A DNA stretch of 46,858 nucleotides from Peptostreptococcaceae bacterium (GTDB lineage: Bacteria > Bacillota > Clostridia > Peptostreptococcales > Peptostreptococcaceae), in assembly GCA_902363255.1 (NCBI GenBank), contig CABIZO010000010.1, positions 1 to 46,858 on the forward strand, in the 5' to 3' direction. Positions 26,638 through 34,813 of the stretch are shown in pieces (the first letter of the stretch is position 1; each line of letters starts with the position of its first letter). The position numbers were made by a program, and so were the translations under genes. The notes beneath the pieces were generated by a model that searched no databases, was not told the DNA's origin, and worked only from the letters and a program-made list of their open reading frames with translations.

Positions 26638-27543
26638 ATGTTTAGAAAAGAAGACCAAAGATATAATATTATTTCATATATAAATGAAGATGGAAATTTA
26701 ACTTTAAAAGAGGTTTTATTAGATAAATTAAACTTTTCAGTAAGATCTTTATCAAAAATGAAAAGGTATAAAACTGTAAAAGTAAATAATGAATATATTA
26801 GGCCATCAGATAAAATAAACAAAGGTGATTTAATTGAAGTAAAGATTGAGGAAGATATGGCAGAATTTAAGCCACAAGACTTAAATCTACCTATTTTATA
26901 TGATGATTTTGATATAATAATGGTAAATAAACCACCATTTATGGTAGTTCATCCAACAAAGAGTCATTATGAAAATACTATTGCTAATGGGGTAACTCAT
27001 TATATTATGGAAAAGGATGAAAAGGTAAAAATAAGATTTGTAAATAGACTTGATATGAATACATCAGGTTTAGTTATTGTGGCTAAAAATCCATATGCTC
27101 AATTTGTTTTATCATCAGATATGAAAGAAGACAAAGTTGAAAAAATGTACATAGCAGTAGTAAAAGGCGTGGTTAAAGAAGACTTTGGAACTATAAATGA
27201 GCCAATTTATAGACCTACTGATGATAGTGTAAAAAGAATAGTTCATGAAGATGGGCAACCCTCAGTAACACATTTTGAAGTAATAGAAAGATTAAAAGAT
27301 GCTACAGTTTTAAAATTAAAACTAGAAACAGGAAGAACACATCAAATAAGAGTTCATTTAAATCATATAGGGCATGGAATTATAGGAGATGAACTATATG
27401 GATATGTGGATGAAAGCTTAATAAATAGACAAGCTTTACATGCTTTTAGTTTAAAGTTTAAACAGCCGAGAACTAGAGAAGATTTAGAGTTTAAGGCACC
27501 TCTTCCAAGGGATATGGAAGAATTAATAGAAAAATTAAGATAG
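26638..27543 (+). CDS. RluA/RluD-family RNA pseudouridine synthase
   Basis: This 301-aa enzyme isomerises uridine to pseudouridine in structured RNA. The N-terminus is S4-like (LDKLNFSVRSLSKMKRYKTV). The catalytic domain has the HPTKSHYENTIANGV segment and NRLDMNTSGL with the catalytic Asp139, then ETGRTHQIRVH and GDELYG. Its target (23S rRNA or tRNA) cannot be assigned. Start ATG 26638 has AGGTGAAG upstream. It is followed 21 nt later by the nucleoid-associated protein gene. Confidence 0.92.
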   Translation: MFRKEDQRYNIISYINEDGNLTLKEVLLDKLNFSVRSLSKMKRYKTVKVNNEYIRPSDKINKGDLIEVKIEEDMAEFKPQDLNLPILYDDFDIIMVNKPPFMVVHPTKSHYENTIANGVTHYIMEKDEKVKIRFVNRLDMNTSGLVIVAKNPYAQFVLSSDMKEDKVEKMYIAVVKGVVKEDFGTINEPIYRPTDDSVKRIVHEDGQPSVTHFEVIERLKDATVLKLKLETGRTHQIRVHLNHIGHGIIGDELYGYVDESLINRQALHAFSLKFKQPRTREDLEFKAPLPRDMEELIEKLR

Positions 27544-27564
27544 AAATTATGGAGGTTATGACAA

Positions 27565-28578
27565 ATGGTTATACATAAGTATATTATTCACGTTCTTGAT
27601 AGAAATAGTGAAGGTCCAATATTAAATGATTTTGAAGGGAAAAATAATGCTGAAGTAGAAAAATTTTTCCAAAAAATAATAAATAGAGCAGCAAAGGATG
27701 ATGATCTAAGAAAAGCTGTATTTAAAGATTATAATGAAAATATAATAAGAAATTGTTGCGAACAAATAATTTATGATGCGGATACTTTTGTTCAAAATTC
27801 AAAGGAAATAGCATCTTTCTTATTCGATATAATGAAAAAATATGAAGATATAGATTCTTGTGATTTAGCCATGTGTTTATATAGTGTAAAAGATGAGAAA
27901 TATGTGGGAATAGTAAAATTAGATTATAAGAAACTATATACTCATTCTATAGAATTATTAGATGAGAAATTCAATATACAAATAATAAGTAATGAAATAG
28001 GAATTCCAGATACAGGAAGACAAAAACAATGTGCATTAGTTGGTCTTAATGGAATAAATGATGATTTCCATTTAAGATTATTAGATAAAGATTCAGAAAA
28101 AGAAGAAGATCCAGAAAAGAAATCAAGATTTATAACAGAGTTTTTAAATGCTGAAAAAGTTACAGATGATAAATTTAATACAAAAACTTTCAAAACTACT
28201 GCAGATAATTGGATAACAAATGCTATGGGAAATAACATAAAAAAAGCAGAAGATGTTAGAAGCTTTTTAAATTATACATTAAAAGAAAAAGAAGAAGTAG
28301 ATATAGAACACTTTGTAGAAACTTCAATAGAGGATGATAATCTAAAAGAAAGTTTTAAAGAACTAATGGTAGACAGAGGTATTGAAACTAACTTTAATAT
28401 AGATAAAAAATGGGTTGAGAAAAAGCTTAAGAAAAGAAGTATAAAAACAGACAATGGATTTGATATAAAAGGAAATCTTGTTGATTTTGAAGATCCTATG
28501 AAGTATAGTGTTAGACAAAATGAAGATGGTACTGTTGATATAGTAATAAAAAATGTAAGTTTCTTTGAAGAAAAGTAG
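27565..28578 (+). CDS. Nucleoid-associated protein (YejK/NdpA family, 37 kDa)
   Basis: This 337-aa protein of the NA37/YejK family starts MVIHKYIIHVLDRN and shows the family pattern, with a conserved N-terminal beta segment and DLAMCLYSVKDEKYVGIVKLDY near residues 91-112. Family members bind DNA and coat the nucleoid. Start ATG 27565 has GGAGG 9 nt upstream. It probably shares a transcript with the pseudouridine synthase. Confidence 0.85.
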   Translation: MVIHKYIIHVLDRNSEGPILNDFEGKNNAEVEKFFQKIINRAAKDDDLRKAVFKDYNENIIRNCCEQIIYDADTFVQNSKEIASFLFDIMKKYEDIDSCDLAMCLYSVKDEKYVGIVKLDYKKLYTHSIELLDEKFNIQIISNEIGIPDTGRQKQCALVGLNGINDDFHLRLLDKDSEKEEDPEKKSRFITEFLNAEKVTDDKFNTKTFKTTADNWITNAMGNNIKKAEDVRSFLNYTLKEKEEVDIEHFVETSIEDDNLKESFKELMVDRGIETNFNIDKKWVEKKLKKRSIKTDNGFDIKGNLVDFEDPMKYSVRQNEDGTVDIVIKNVSFFEEK

Positions 28579-28708
28579 TATTTGATATGGAGTTAATATT
28601 AATATATTATTTACTACCATGTATAAAAACAAATTTCTACCAATTGTAACAAATATCTACCCTGATAAATATGATATAGAGAATAGTTATATTGTGAGGA
28701 GGGTAGAT

Positions 28709-29182
28709 ATGATTTATGATTGTTATAAAGTAATGAAGAACAAATCTAATATTACTTATTCCTATGATAATACAGAAAGAATAATCACTAAAAGTGATGT
28801 AAGTAATATAACATCGATTAAAGTTTGTAATGCTTGTTCTTATAAGAAATGTTTAAATAATATTTTAAATATAAGAAAACTATGCATTAATGGATGTTCA
28901 CCACTTAAAATTAATGTTAAATGTGCTATAGAAATAAAAGATTACTATATACAGGATTTTAATGGAAATAGAAACCTAGTTGTAGATTTTGAACTATATA
29001 CAAGAGTAGATAATATGAACAGATGTAATAGAAGTATTTCATACTGTAAGAATTATCAATATGAAATTCCAATTGATAATTATGATTTAGATAATATTAG
29101 TGTAAATATAAATGATATAGATTTTGAAATATTGAAAAATGAAAAGATAAAAGTTTATACATTTATAGAATTTAAATTTTAA
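28709..29182 (+). CDS. Cys-rich protein of unknown function
   Basis: This 157-aa protein is not recognised. Cysteines cluster in the middle (VCNACSYKKC, KLCINGCSPLKINVKC) and again at RCNRSISYC. The segment from CSPLKINVKC to DFELYTRVD has alternating beta-like strands and loosely recalls SPOCS/DUF3794-type spore-coat modules; that is only a suggestion. There is no signal peptide or membrane segment. It was started at ATG 28709, 5 nt after AGGAGGG (28697-28703). A 30-residue longer reading from 28619 has no ribosome site. It precedes a Cys-containing DUF11 protein. Confidence 0.6.
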   Translation: MIYDCYKVMKNKSNITYSYDNTERIITKSDVSNITSIKVCNACSYKKCLNNILNIRKLCINGCSPLKINVKCAIEIKDYYIQDFNGNRNLVVDFELYTRVDNMNRCNRSISYCKNYQYEIPIDNYDLDNISVNINDIDFEILKNEKIKVYTFIEFKF

Positions 29183-29294
29183 AAATCAATTAATAAAAGA
29201 TATTTAGATAAAATGTAACATATTTCGACTTAAATGATATATATATTATTAGGTAGTAAATCTACCAAATATAATATGTATAAGGAGAAATAAT

Positions 29295-30257
29295 ATGTTA
29301 AAAAGAGATGATAATTATTTACAAGACGGCGTAGAAGCTGTTGAAGGAAGTAATCCTGATAGATGTCCAGCTAATTGTAATAATGAATGTGAAATAAAAA
29401 ATATGGCATTTTTACAATATAAATATGGCGAAGGACAGTCTGCTAAGGAAAAAAGTGATATAAGTGAAGTAGTTTCTATTTGTCTAAATAATAAGAATGG
29501 AAATGGTGATCCTAGAGTTAGTGTAATTAAAGATGTTAACAAAACAGCAACAGAGCCTGGAGATACATTAACTTATAAGGTTTATGTAACAAATACAGGA
29601 GATGGATCACTAACTGAAATAGAATTAATAGATACTTTAGATAATGATACTAATTATGTACCTGGTAGTGCAAAGGTAGTTCGTGCTTCTACAAATACAA
29701 ATGTTAATATTGATGCACCAATATATATACCTCATATGTTGACTATAACAGCTAATGATGCATTACCTGAAGGAGAAACGTTCATATTCTCTTACGATGT
29801 TTTAGTTGATGATGCGTTATCTGATGATGAGATTTCAAATAGAGCTAGAGTTACAACTAACGAAGCAGACCCACAAGAGGATAGTACTTTAGTTCAAGCT
29901 AGCTTTGCTAGAGTAACTATTGAAAAAGAAATTGTAGAACCTGAGAATGCCAACTGTGTAAAATGTAATGATGATTTAACTTATGAAATAAGAGTAGAAC
30001 ATGTTGCTGGAACAATTCCAGCAAGAGACCTAATAGTTACAGATTTATTTGACTCTGAGTTCTGCTTTGATGAAGATGATGTGACAGTAACAAATAGAGC
30101 TGGACATATATTAGATGAAGGTGATGGTGTTCGTGTTCTTGTAGATGTTCCTGATGATGGTCTTCTTACAGTAGAAATTGACGAGTTACCAGTAGATGAA
30201 CTTTTTACTATAACTGTAGAAGGAAAAATATGTTGTTGTAAAAAACATAGAGGATAG
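29295..30257 (+). CDS. DUF11 (isopeptide/Ig-like) repeat protein with Cys-rich ends
   Basis: This 320-aa protein has two DUF11-type beta-sandwich repeats. The first spans roughly 75-180, with PGDTLTYKVYVTNTGDGSLTE and the LIDTLDNDTNYVPGS pattern. The second spans roughly 205-312, with DLTYEIRVEH and LIVTDLFDSEF. The N-terminus has CPANCNNEC and the C-terminus ends ICCCKKHRG, so disulfide or metal cross-linking is possible. It has no signal peptide or sortase motif. Signal-less DUF11 proteins in spore formers are often spore-surface or coat components; that role is inferred. Start ATG has AAGGAG upstream. Confidence 0.78.
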   Translation: MLKRDDNYLQDGVEAVEGSNPDRCPANCNNECEIKNMAFLQYKYGEGQSAKEKSDISEVVSICLNNKNGNGDPRVSVIKDVNKTATEPGDTLTYKVYVTNTGDGSLTEIELIDTLDNDTNYVPGSAKVVRASTNTNVNIDAPIYIPHMLTITANDALPEGETFIFSYDVLVDDALSDDEISNRARVTTNEADPQEDSTLVQASFARVTIEKEIVEPENANCVKCNDDLTYEIRVEHVAGTIPARDLIVTDLFDSEFCFDEDDVTVTNRAGHILDEGDGVRVLVDVPDDGLLTVEIDELPVDELFTITVEGKICCCKKHRG

Positions 30258-30300
30258 TAATTTTACTATTAAGACAAATGAAAATATAAATATATAAATA

Positions 30301-30346
30301 TAGGGGGGACTCGAAGATAATTACTTTGGGTCAACCCTTTTTATTA
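30301..30346 (+). terminator. Probable Rho-independent terminator after the DUF11 gene
   Basis: AGGG-GACTC pairs imperfectly with GGGTC-AACCCT across a 15-nt loop, followed by TTTTTATT. It lies 45 nt after the stop codon. Confidence 0.65.
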
Positions 30347-30405
30347 TTAATATAGTATTTATGCTTTTAATTATTTTATAATAATACACAAAAAGATGAA
30401 AATAT

Positions 30406-30434
30406 TTGAATTTATAAGATATTACATATATAAT
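30406..30434 (+). promoter_or_regulatory. Probable promoter of cobalamin riboswitch operon 1
   Basis: TTGAAT 30406-30411, 17-nt spacer, TATAAT 30429-30434. A second TATAAT at 30450-30455 lacks a clear -35 but is closer to the riboswitch; either could be used. Confidence 0.5.
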
Positions 30435-30479
30435 ATAAGTAAATAGGTATATAATGGAAAATTGAATATATTTAATTTT

Positions 30480-30668
30480 ATGGTTCTATTTATATAGATT
30501 AAAAGGGAAAGAGGTGTGATTCCTCTACAGCCCCCGTTACTGTAATGTGGACGAAACTCAGATTACCACTGTGATTTTTAATCATGGGAAGGTGAGGAGT
30601 AGGACGATACTAAGTCAGGAAACCTGCCTAAATGCAAAGTAATTTCTTCGGGGTGAAGGAAGTATCTT
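30480..30668 (+). promoter_or_regulatory. Cobalamin (B12) riboswitch, copy 1
   Basis: B12-box elements in order: the AAAAGGGAA segment, GAGG-TGTGATT-CCTC hairpin, ACAGCCCCCGTTACTGTA, CATGGGAAGGTGAGGAGTAGGA, AAGTCAGGAAACCTGCC, and the 3' TTCTTCGGGGTGAA. It is followed by a terminator at 30702-30729 and then btuF, so B12 binding should reduce transporter expression by premature termination. Confidence 0.93.
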
Positions 30669-30701
30669 AAAAGACATATCATGTCAAAATATAGATATAT
30701 G

Positions 30702-30729
30702 AGCCTAGCCTTATCGGTTAGGCTTTTTT
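30702..30729 (+). terminator. Riboswitch-controlled terminator, operon 1
   Basis: AGCCTAGCC / GGTTAGGCT stem (one G-U pair), 5-nt loop, six T. It lies between the aptamer and btuF and is the likely expression platform. Confidence 0.85.
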
Positions 30730-30730
30730 A

Positions 30731-30766
30731 TTTAATAACTAATTTAATAACTAATTTAATAACTAA
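30731..30766 (+). repeat. Three perfect tandem copies of a 12-bp unit before btuF
   Basis: TTTAATAACTAA occurs three times in a row, ending one base before the GGAGGGG ribosome site of the first btuF. No such repeat precedes the second btuF. Confidence 0.95.
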
Positions 30767-30780
30767 TGGAGGGGAAACTT

Positions 30781-31689
30781 ATGAAGAAAAAATTATTATC
30801 TTTATTATTATGTACTGTGATGCTATTTACTGTAGCATGTAGTAGTAATAATGAAAAAACTGTAACAGATAGGGAAGGAAATGAAGTAGCTATACCTACA
30901 AATATTGAAAAAATAGTATCTACAGCACCTTCAAATACAGAAATTTTATCAGCATTAGGGGTTGGAGATAAAATTGTTTGCATAGATGCATATTCAGCTA
31001 ATATTGAAGGTATAAATAAGGATGCAGAACAAATGGATTTTACTTCACCAGATGCAGAAGCAATAGTTGAACTAGAACCAGATATTATTATTGCATCAGG
31101 ATATAATAAATCAGGTTCGGCTGATGATCCATTTAAATCTATTAGTGATGCAGGTATACCTGTTGTTTATATACCAAGTAGTGAAAGTATAGATGGAATA
31201 TATAAAGATATAGAATTTATTGCATCTGTAGTTAATGAAGAATCAAAGGGTGAAGAAATTGTTTCTAATATGAAGACTGAAATAGAAGAAATATCTAAGG
31301 TGGGAGAAACAATAAAAGATAAAAAGAAAGTATATATGGAAATAGGTCCAGCGCCTACTTTATATAGTATTGGTAATTCAACATTCTTAAATGAAATGAT
31401 TGAACTTATAGGAGCAGAAAACATATTTAAAGATCAAAAGTCATGGATATCACCAACTGAAGAATCTGTAATAGATGCAAACCCAGATGTAATATTAACT
31501 ACAGTTAATTATGTTGAAAACCCAACAGAGGAGATAAAATCTCGTGAAGGATGGGAAAATATTAATGCTGTGAAAAATAATCAAGTATATTATATAGATG
31601 CAGACTCATCATCTAGACCAACTCAAAACATACTAAAAGCATTAAAGGAGATGGCTAAAGCTGTATATCCAGATGAGTATGACAAATAG
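30781..31689 (+). CDS. btuF: Cobalamin ABC transporter substrate-binding lipoprotein, copy 1
   Basis: This 302-aa lipoprotein has signal peptide MKKKLLSLLL... and a lipobox ending at Cys20 (TVAC-SS). The Periplas_BP_2 fold follows, with VTDREGNEV, IEKIVSTAPSNTEILSALG, DIIIASGY and INAVKNNQVYYID segments. It captures a corrinoid outside the membrane and hands it to BtuC. The substrate is inferred from the cobalamin riboswitch; a siderophore-binding protein would look similar. ATG 30781 is preceded by GGAGGGG; an upstream in-frame ATG at 30766 precedes that site. It overlaps btuC by 11 nt. Confidence 0.88.
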   Translation: MKKKLLSLLLCTVMLFTVACSSNNEKTVTDREGNEVAIPTNIEKIVSTAPSNTEILSALGVGDKIVCIDAYSANIEGINKDAEQMDFTSPDAEAIVELEPDIIIASGYNKSGSADDPFKSISDAGIPVVYIPSSESIDGIYKDIEFIASVVNEESKGEEIVSNMKTEIEEISKVGETIKDKKKVYMEIGPAPTLYSIGNSTFLNEMIELIGAENIFKDQKSWISPTEESVIDANPDVILTTVNYVENPTEEIKSREGWENINAVKNNQVYYIDADSSSRPTQNILKALKEMAKAVYPDEYDK

Positions 31690-32695
31690 AAAGAAGGTAA
31701 TTTTAAGTATAATTGTATTACTCTCAATTATTTGGTTAGGAACATCCATAGGAAGTTCAGATATAGGTTTATTTGATACATTATCTATAATAGGTAACAA
31801 AACTTTAAATTTACCTTTACTAGAAAGTGTTACATCAAAACATATATCTATAATATGGAAGATTAGATTACCAAGGGTATTATTATCATTTTTAGTTGGG
31901 GGTTGTCTAGCAACTAGTGGAGCTGTCGTTCAATCAATACTAAAGAATGAATTGGCATCACCATATACTTTGGGGGTATCTTCGGGAGCATCTTTGGGAG
32001 CAGGACTTGTAATAGTAACAGGATTATCAATACCATTGATAGGTGGATTTACGTTGCCTTTAATAGGATTTATTTTTGGATTGATTACTGTTTTTTCTGT
32101 AATTGTATTTTCAACAAAAATTGATAAGACTATGTCAAACAACACTGTAGTTCTTGTAGGTATGGTTTTATCTCTATTTGTGAATGCTTTATTAACTACT
32201 TTGACAGCATTTTTTAGTAATGATTTGAAAACTATAACTCTTTGGCAAATGGGGAGTTTTGCTATGAGAGGATGGACTTATGTAGGATTAATATTGCCAT
32301 TTTTCTTAATAGGAATGTTAGGTGTGTTTAGATATACTAAAGAAATGGACATTCTTACATTTGGAGAAGAACAAGCAAAGGCTGTGGGTGTAAATACATA
32401 CAAAGTAAAAAGACAATTATTTGTTTACTGTGCCATATTAACAGGAGGTTCTGTAGCCCTTAGTGGTACTATTGGATTTGTTGATTTGATTGCTCCTCAT
32501 GTGGTAAGAAAGGCCTTTGGTTCAAATCACAGATATGTAGTACCAATGTCATTTTTATTTGGTGGAGGATTAATGGTAATAGCAGATTTAATTTCTAGAA
32601 CTATATTTGCACCAATAGAACTGCCAGTGGGAGCTGTAACAGCTTTGATAGGCGCACCATTTTTCGCCTATGTATATTTTAAAAAAGGAAGTTGA
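31679..32695 (+). CDS. btuC: Cobalamin ABC transporter permease, copy 1
   Basis: This 338-aa FecCD/BtuC-family permease has about ten membrane helices. Family segments are IWKIRLPRVLLSFLVGG, SPYTLGVSSGASLGAG, TFGEEQAKAVGV (the ABC-contacting loop) and GFVDLIAPHVVRKAFG. The start was placed at ATG 31679, overlapping the btuF stop as TATGACAAATAG. The second operon has the same arrangement (TATGGAAAATAG), which supports this start over ATG 31673. Translation is probably coupled to btuF, since no strong ribosome site is present. Confidence 0.88.
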   Translation: MTNRKKVILSIIVLLSIIWLGTSIGSSDIGLFDTLSIIGNKTLNLPLLESVTSKHISIIWKIRLPRVLLSFLVGGCLATSGAVVQSILKNELASPYTLGVSSGASLGAGLVIVTGLSIPLIGGFTLPLIGFIFGLITVFSVIVFSTKIDKTMSNNTVVLVGMVLSLFVNALLTTLTAFFSNDLKTITLWQMGSFAMRGWTYVGLILPFFLIGMLGVFRYTKEMDILTFGEEQAKAVGVNTYKVKRQLFVYCAILTGGSVALSGTIGFVDLIAPHVVRKAFGSNHRYVVPMSFLFGGGLMVIADLISRTIFAPIELPVGAVTALIGAPFFAYVYFKKGS

Positions 32696-32701
32696 TGTTA
32701 A

Positions 32702-33457
32702 ATGTTAGAAGTTAAGAATCTTTATTGCGGTTATGATAATAAAGATATAATTAAAAATATCAGTTTTAATGTGAAAAATGGAGAAAATCTGTGTATAGTT
32801 GGACCTAATGGATGTGGTAAAAGTACATTATTAAAATCCATAGCAAATATTATTGATTACAAGGGAAGTATAAAAATAGATAATAGAGAGTCTTATACCC
32901 TTAGCAGAGTTGAATTAGCAAAAAAAGTTGGACTTATGAGTCAAATGTCTCAATTATATTTTCCTTACACTGTTTATGATACAGTATCTTTAGGAAGATA
33001 TGCATATTCAAAGGGAGCTTTCTCAAGGCTTTCTGCTGAGGATAAAAAAGTAATAGTTGATAGTATGAATAAAGTAGGTGTATATGACCTAAAAGATAAA
33101 CTTATCACAGAGTTATCAGGAGGTCAGCTACAAAGAGTATTTTTGGCTAGAATATTTGCTCAAAATCCAGACATAATTTTACTTGATGAACCAACGAATC
33201 ACCTTGATTTTAAACATCAAATAGATCTTTTGGAAAGTCTTAATGATTGGGTAAAAACTAATAATAAAATCGTAATAGGCGTATTACATGATTTAAATCT
33301 TGTACAATATTTTGCAGATAAAGTGCTTATGATCCAAGATGGAGAAGAAGTTTCTTATGGAACACCAGAAAATGTTTTAAATGGAAAAGTATTAAATGAT
33401 ATTTATGGAATGGATATAAAAGATTTTATGGTGAATATTTTGCAAAAATGGGCGTAA
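32702..33457 (+). CDS. btuD: Cobalamin ABC transporter ATPase, copy 1
   Basis: This 251-aa ABC ATPase has Walker A GPNGCGKST, signature LSGGQLQRV, Walker B DIILLDEPTNHLD and the H-loop His in VLHDLN. It powers uptake through BtuC. The start ATG 32702 follows AAGGAAG by 10 nt and lies 6 nt after btuC. It ends operon copy 1; no clear terminator separates it from the second operon's promoter. Confidence 0.9.
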   Translation: MLEVKNLYCGYDNKDIIKNISFNVKNGENLCIVGPNGCGKSTLLKSIANIIDYKGSIKIDNRESYTLSRVELAKKVGLMSQMSQLYFPYTVYDTVSLGRYAYSKGAFSRLSAEDKKVIVDSMNKVGVYDLKDKLITELSGGQLQRVFLARIFAQNPDIILLDEPTNHLDFKHQIDLLESLNDWVKTNNKIVIGVLHDLNLVQYFADKVLMIQDGEEVSYGTPENVLNGKVLNDIYGMDIKDFMVNILQKWA

Positions 33458-33492
33458 TAAAAATATAATAAAAAATATATATAAAATATAAA

Positions 33493-33520
33493 TTGAATAA
33501 ATTAGAAAATATGCTATAAT
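33493..33520 (+). promoter_or_regulatory. Promoter of cobalamin riboswitch operon 2
   Basis: TTGAAT 33493-33498, 16-nt spacer, extended -10 TGCTATAAT (TATAAT 33515-33520), about 30 nt before the aptamer. It gives operon copy 2 its own start. Confidence 0.7.
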
Positions 33521-33551
33521 AAAACAATAAAAATTAAATACATTAGATTTT

Positions 33552-33740
33552 AAGGTTCTTTTTACAATAAGATTAAAAGGGAAAGAGGTGAGATTCCTCT
33601 ACAGCCCCCGTTACTGTAATGTGGACAAAACTCAATGATATCACTGTGATTAAAAAATCATGGGAAGATGAGAAGTAGGATGAAACTAAGTCAGGAGACC
33701 TGCCTAAAATCATAAAGTAGTTTCTTCGGGGTGAAGAAAA
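33552..33740 (+). promoter_or_regulatory. Cobalamin (B12) riboswitch, copy 2
   Basis: Same elements as copy 1 and nearly the same sequence: AAAAGGGAA, GAGG...CCTC hairpin, ACAGCCCCCGTTACTGTA, CATGGGAAGATGAGAAGTAGGA, AAGTCAGGAGACCTGCC and TTCTTCGGGGTGAA. The distance from aptamer to terminator is about 110 nt, against about 35 nt in copy 1, so the expression platforms differ. Confidence 0.93.
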
Positions 33741-33852
33741 TATTGCATTATGAAACATTGTGTTTTGGATTCTTATGAATTGATAAAATAGCTATGTATT
33801 TTTTCAATTTAATATGACGAAGTATTTATGTTTAAAATCTATGTATATATTT

Positions 33853-33879
33853 GCCTAGCCTTTTGGTTAGGCTTTTTTT
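33853..33879 (+). terminator. Riboswitch-controlled terminator, operon 2
   Basis: GCCTAGCC / GGTTAGGC stem with a TTTT loop and seven T, the same stem as the terminator in operon 1, 25 nt before btuF copy 2. Confidence 0.85.
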
Positions 33880-33904
33880 ATGACAATTTATAGGAGGAAA
33901 AGAC

Positions 33905-34813
33905 ATGAAGAAAAGATTGTTAGCAATTATAACAAGTTTTGTATTACTATTTGCTGTAGGTTGCAGCACTAGTAAAGAAACAACTGTAACTGACAGAGAA
34001 GGAAATGAAGTTACAATACCAACAAAAATAGAAAAAATAATAACTACAGCACCATCAAATACGGAAGTTTTAGTAGGGCTTGATGTAGCAGACAAATTAG
34101 TTGCTGTAGATACATATTCTGAAGGAATAGAAGGATTAGATAAAGAAGTTCCTAAAATGGATATGAATAACCCAGATGCAGAAGTGATAATAGCATTAGA
34201 GCCAGATATAATAATAGCATCAGGATATAACAAAATAGGTTCTGCAGAAGATCCATATAAAGCAATAGTTGAAGCTGGTATACCAGTGGTTTATATACCA
34301 AGTAGTGATAGTATAGAAGGTATATATAAAGATATAGAATTTATAGCTTCTATAGTAAATGAAGAGAAAAAAGGTGAAGAAATAATCACTGATATGAAAG
34401 AAAAAATATCTAAGTACGAAGAGTTAGGTAAAACAATAAAAGACAAAAAGAAAGTATACTTTGAAATAGGACCATCACCAAATCTATTTAGTTTTGGACA
34501 TAGCACATTCTTAAATGAAATGGTGGAAGTAATAGGAGCAGAAAATGTATTTGCAGATCAAGAAAGTTGGTTCGCTCCAACAGAAGAAGCAATACTAGAT
34601 GCTAACCCAGATGTAATATTAACAAAAGTTGATTATGTAGAAAACCCAACTGAAGAAATATTAGCACGTAATGGATGGGATAATATAAGGGCTGTAAAAA
34701 ATGGAGATGTTTATTATATAGATGCAAATTCAGCTGCACGTGGAAACCAAAACATAATAAAAGCTTTAGATGAAATGGCAAAAGCTGTATACCCAGATGT
34801 TTATGGAAAATAG
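33905..34813 (+). CDS. btuF: Cobalamin ABC transporter substrate-binding lipoprotein, copy 2
   Basis: This 302-aa paralogue of the 30781 lipoprotein has the same length and the same lipobox position (Cys20, AVGC-ST). Nearly every segment is shared, including VTDREGNEV, PDIIIASGYNK and VYIPSS. Differences are spread along the protein (for example SAARGNQNI against SSSRPTQNI near the C-terminus), so corrinoid preference may differ. Start ATG 33905 has AGGAGG upstream. It overlaps the downstream permease by 11 nt. Confidence 0.88.
   Translation: MKKRLLAIITSFVLLFAVGCSTSKETTVTDREGNEVTIPTKIEKIITTAPSNTEVLVGLDVADKLVAVDTYSEGIEGLDKEVPKMDMNNPDAEVIIALEPDIIIASGYNKIGSAEDPYKAIVEAGIPVVYIPSSDSIEGIYKDIEFIASIVNEEKKGEEIITDMKEKISKYEELGKTIKDKKKVYFEIGPSPNLFSFGHSTFLNEMVEVIGAENVFADQESWFAPTEEAILDANPDVILTKVDYVENPTEEILARNGWDNIRAVKNGDVYYIDANSAARGNQNIIKALDEMAKAVYPDVYGK

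Noticed and set aside
28619..28708. N-terminal extension of the Cys-rich protein
   Set aside because: No ribosome site at 28619, while AGGAGGG is correctly spaced for ATG 28709.
30731..30766. CRISPR-like array
   Set aside because: Units are 12 bp and directly adjacent without spacers, so it is a simple tandem repeat.
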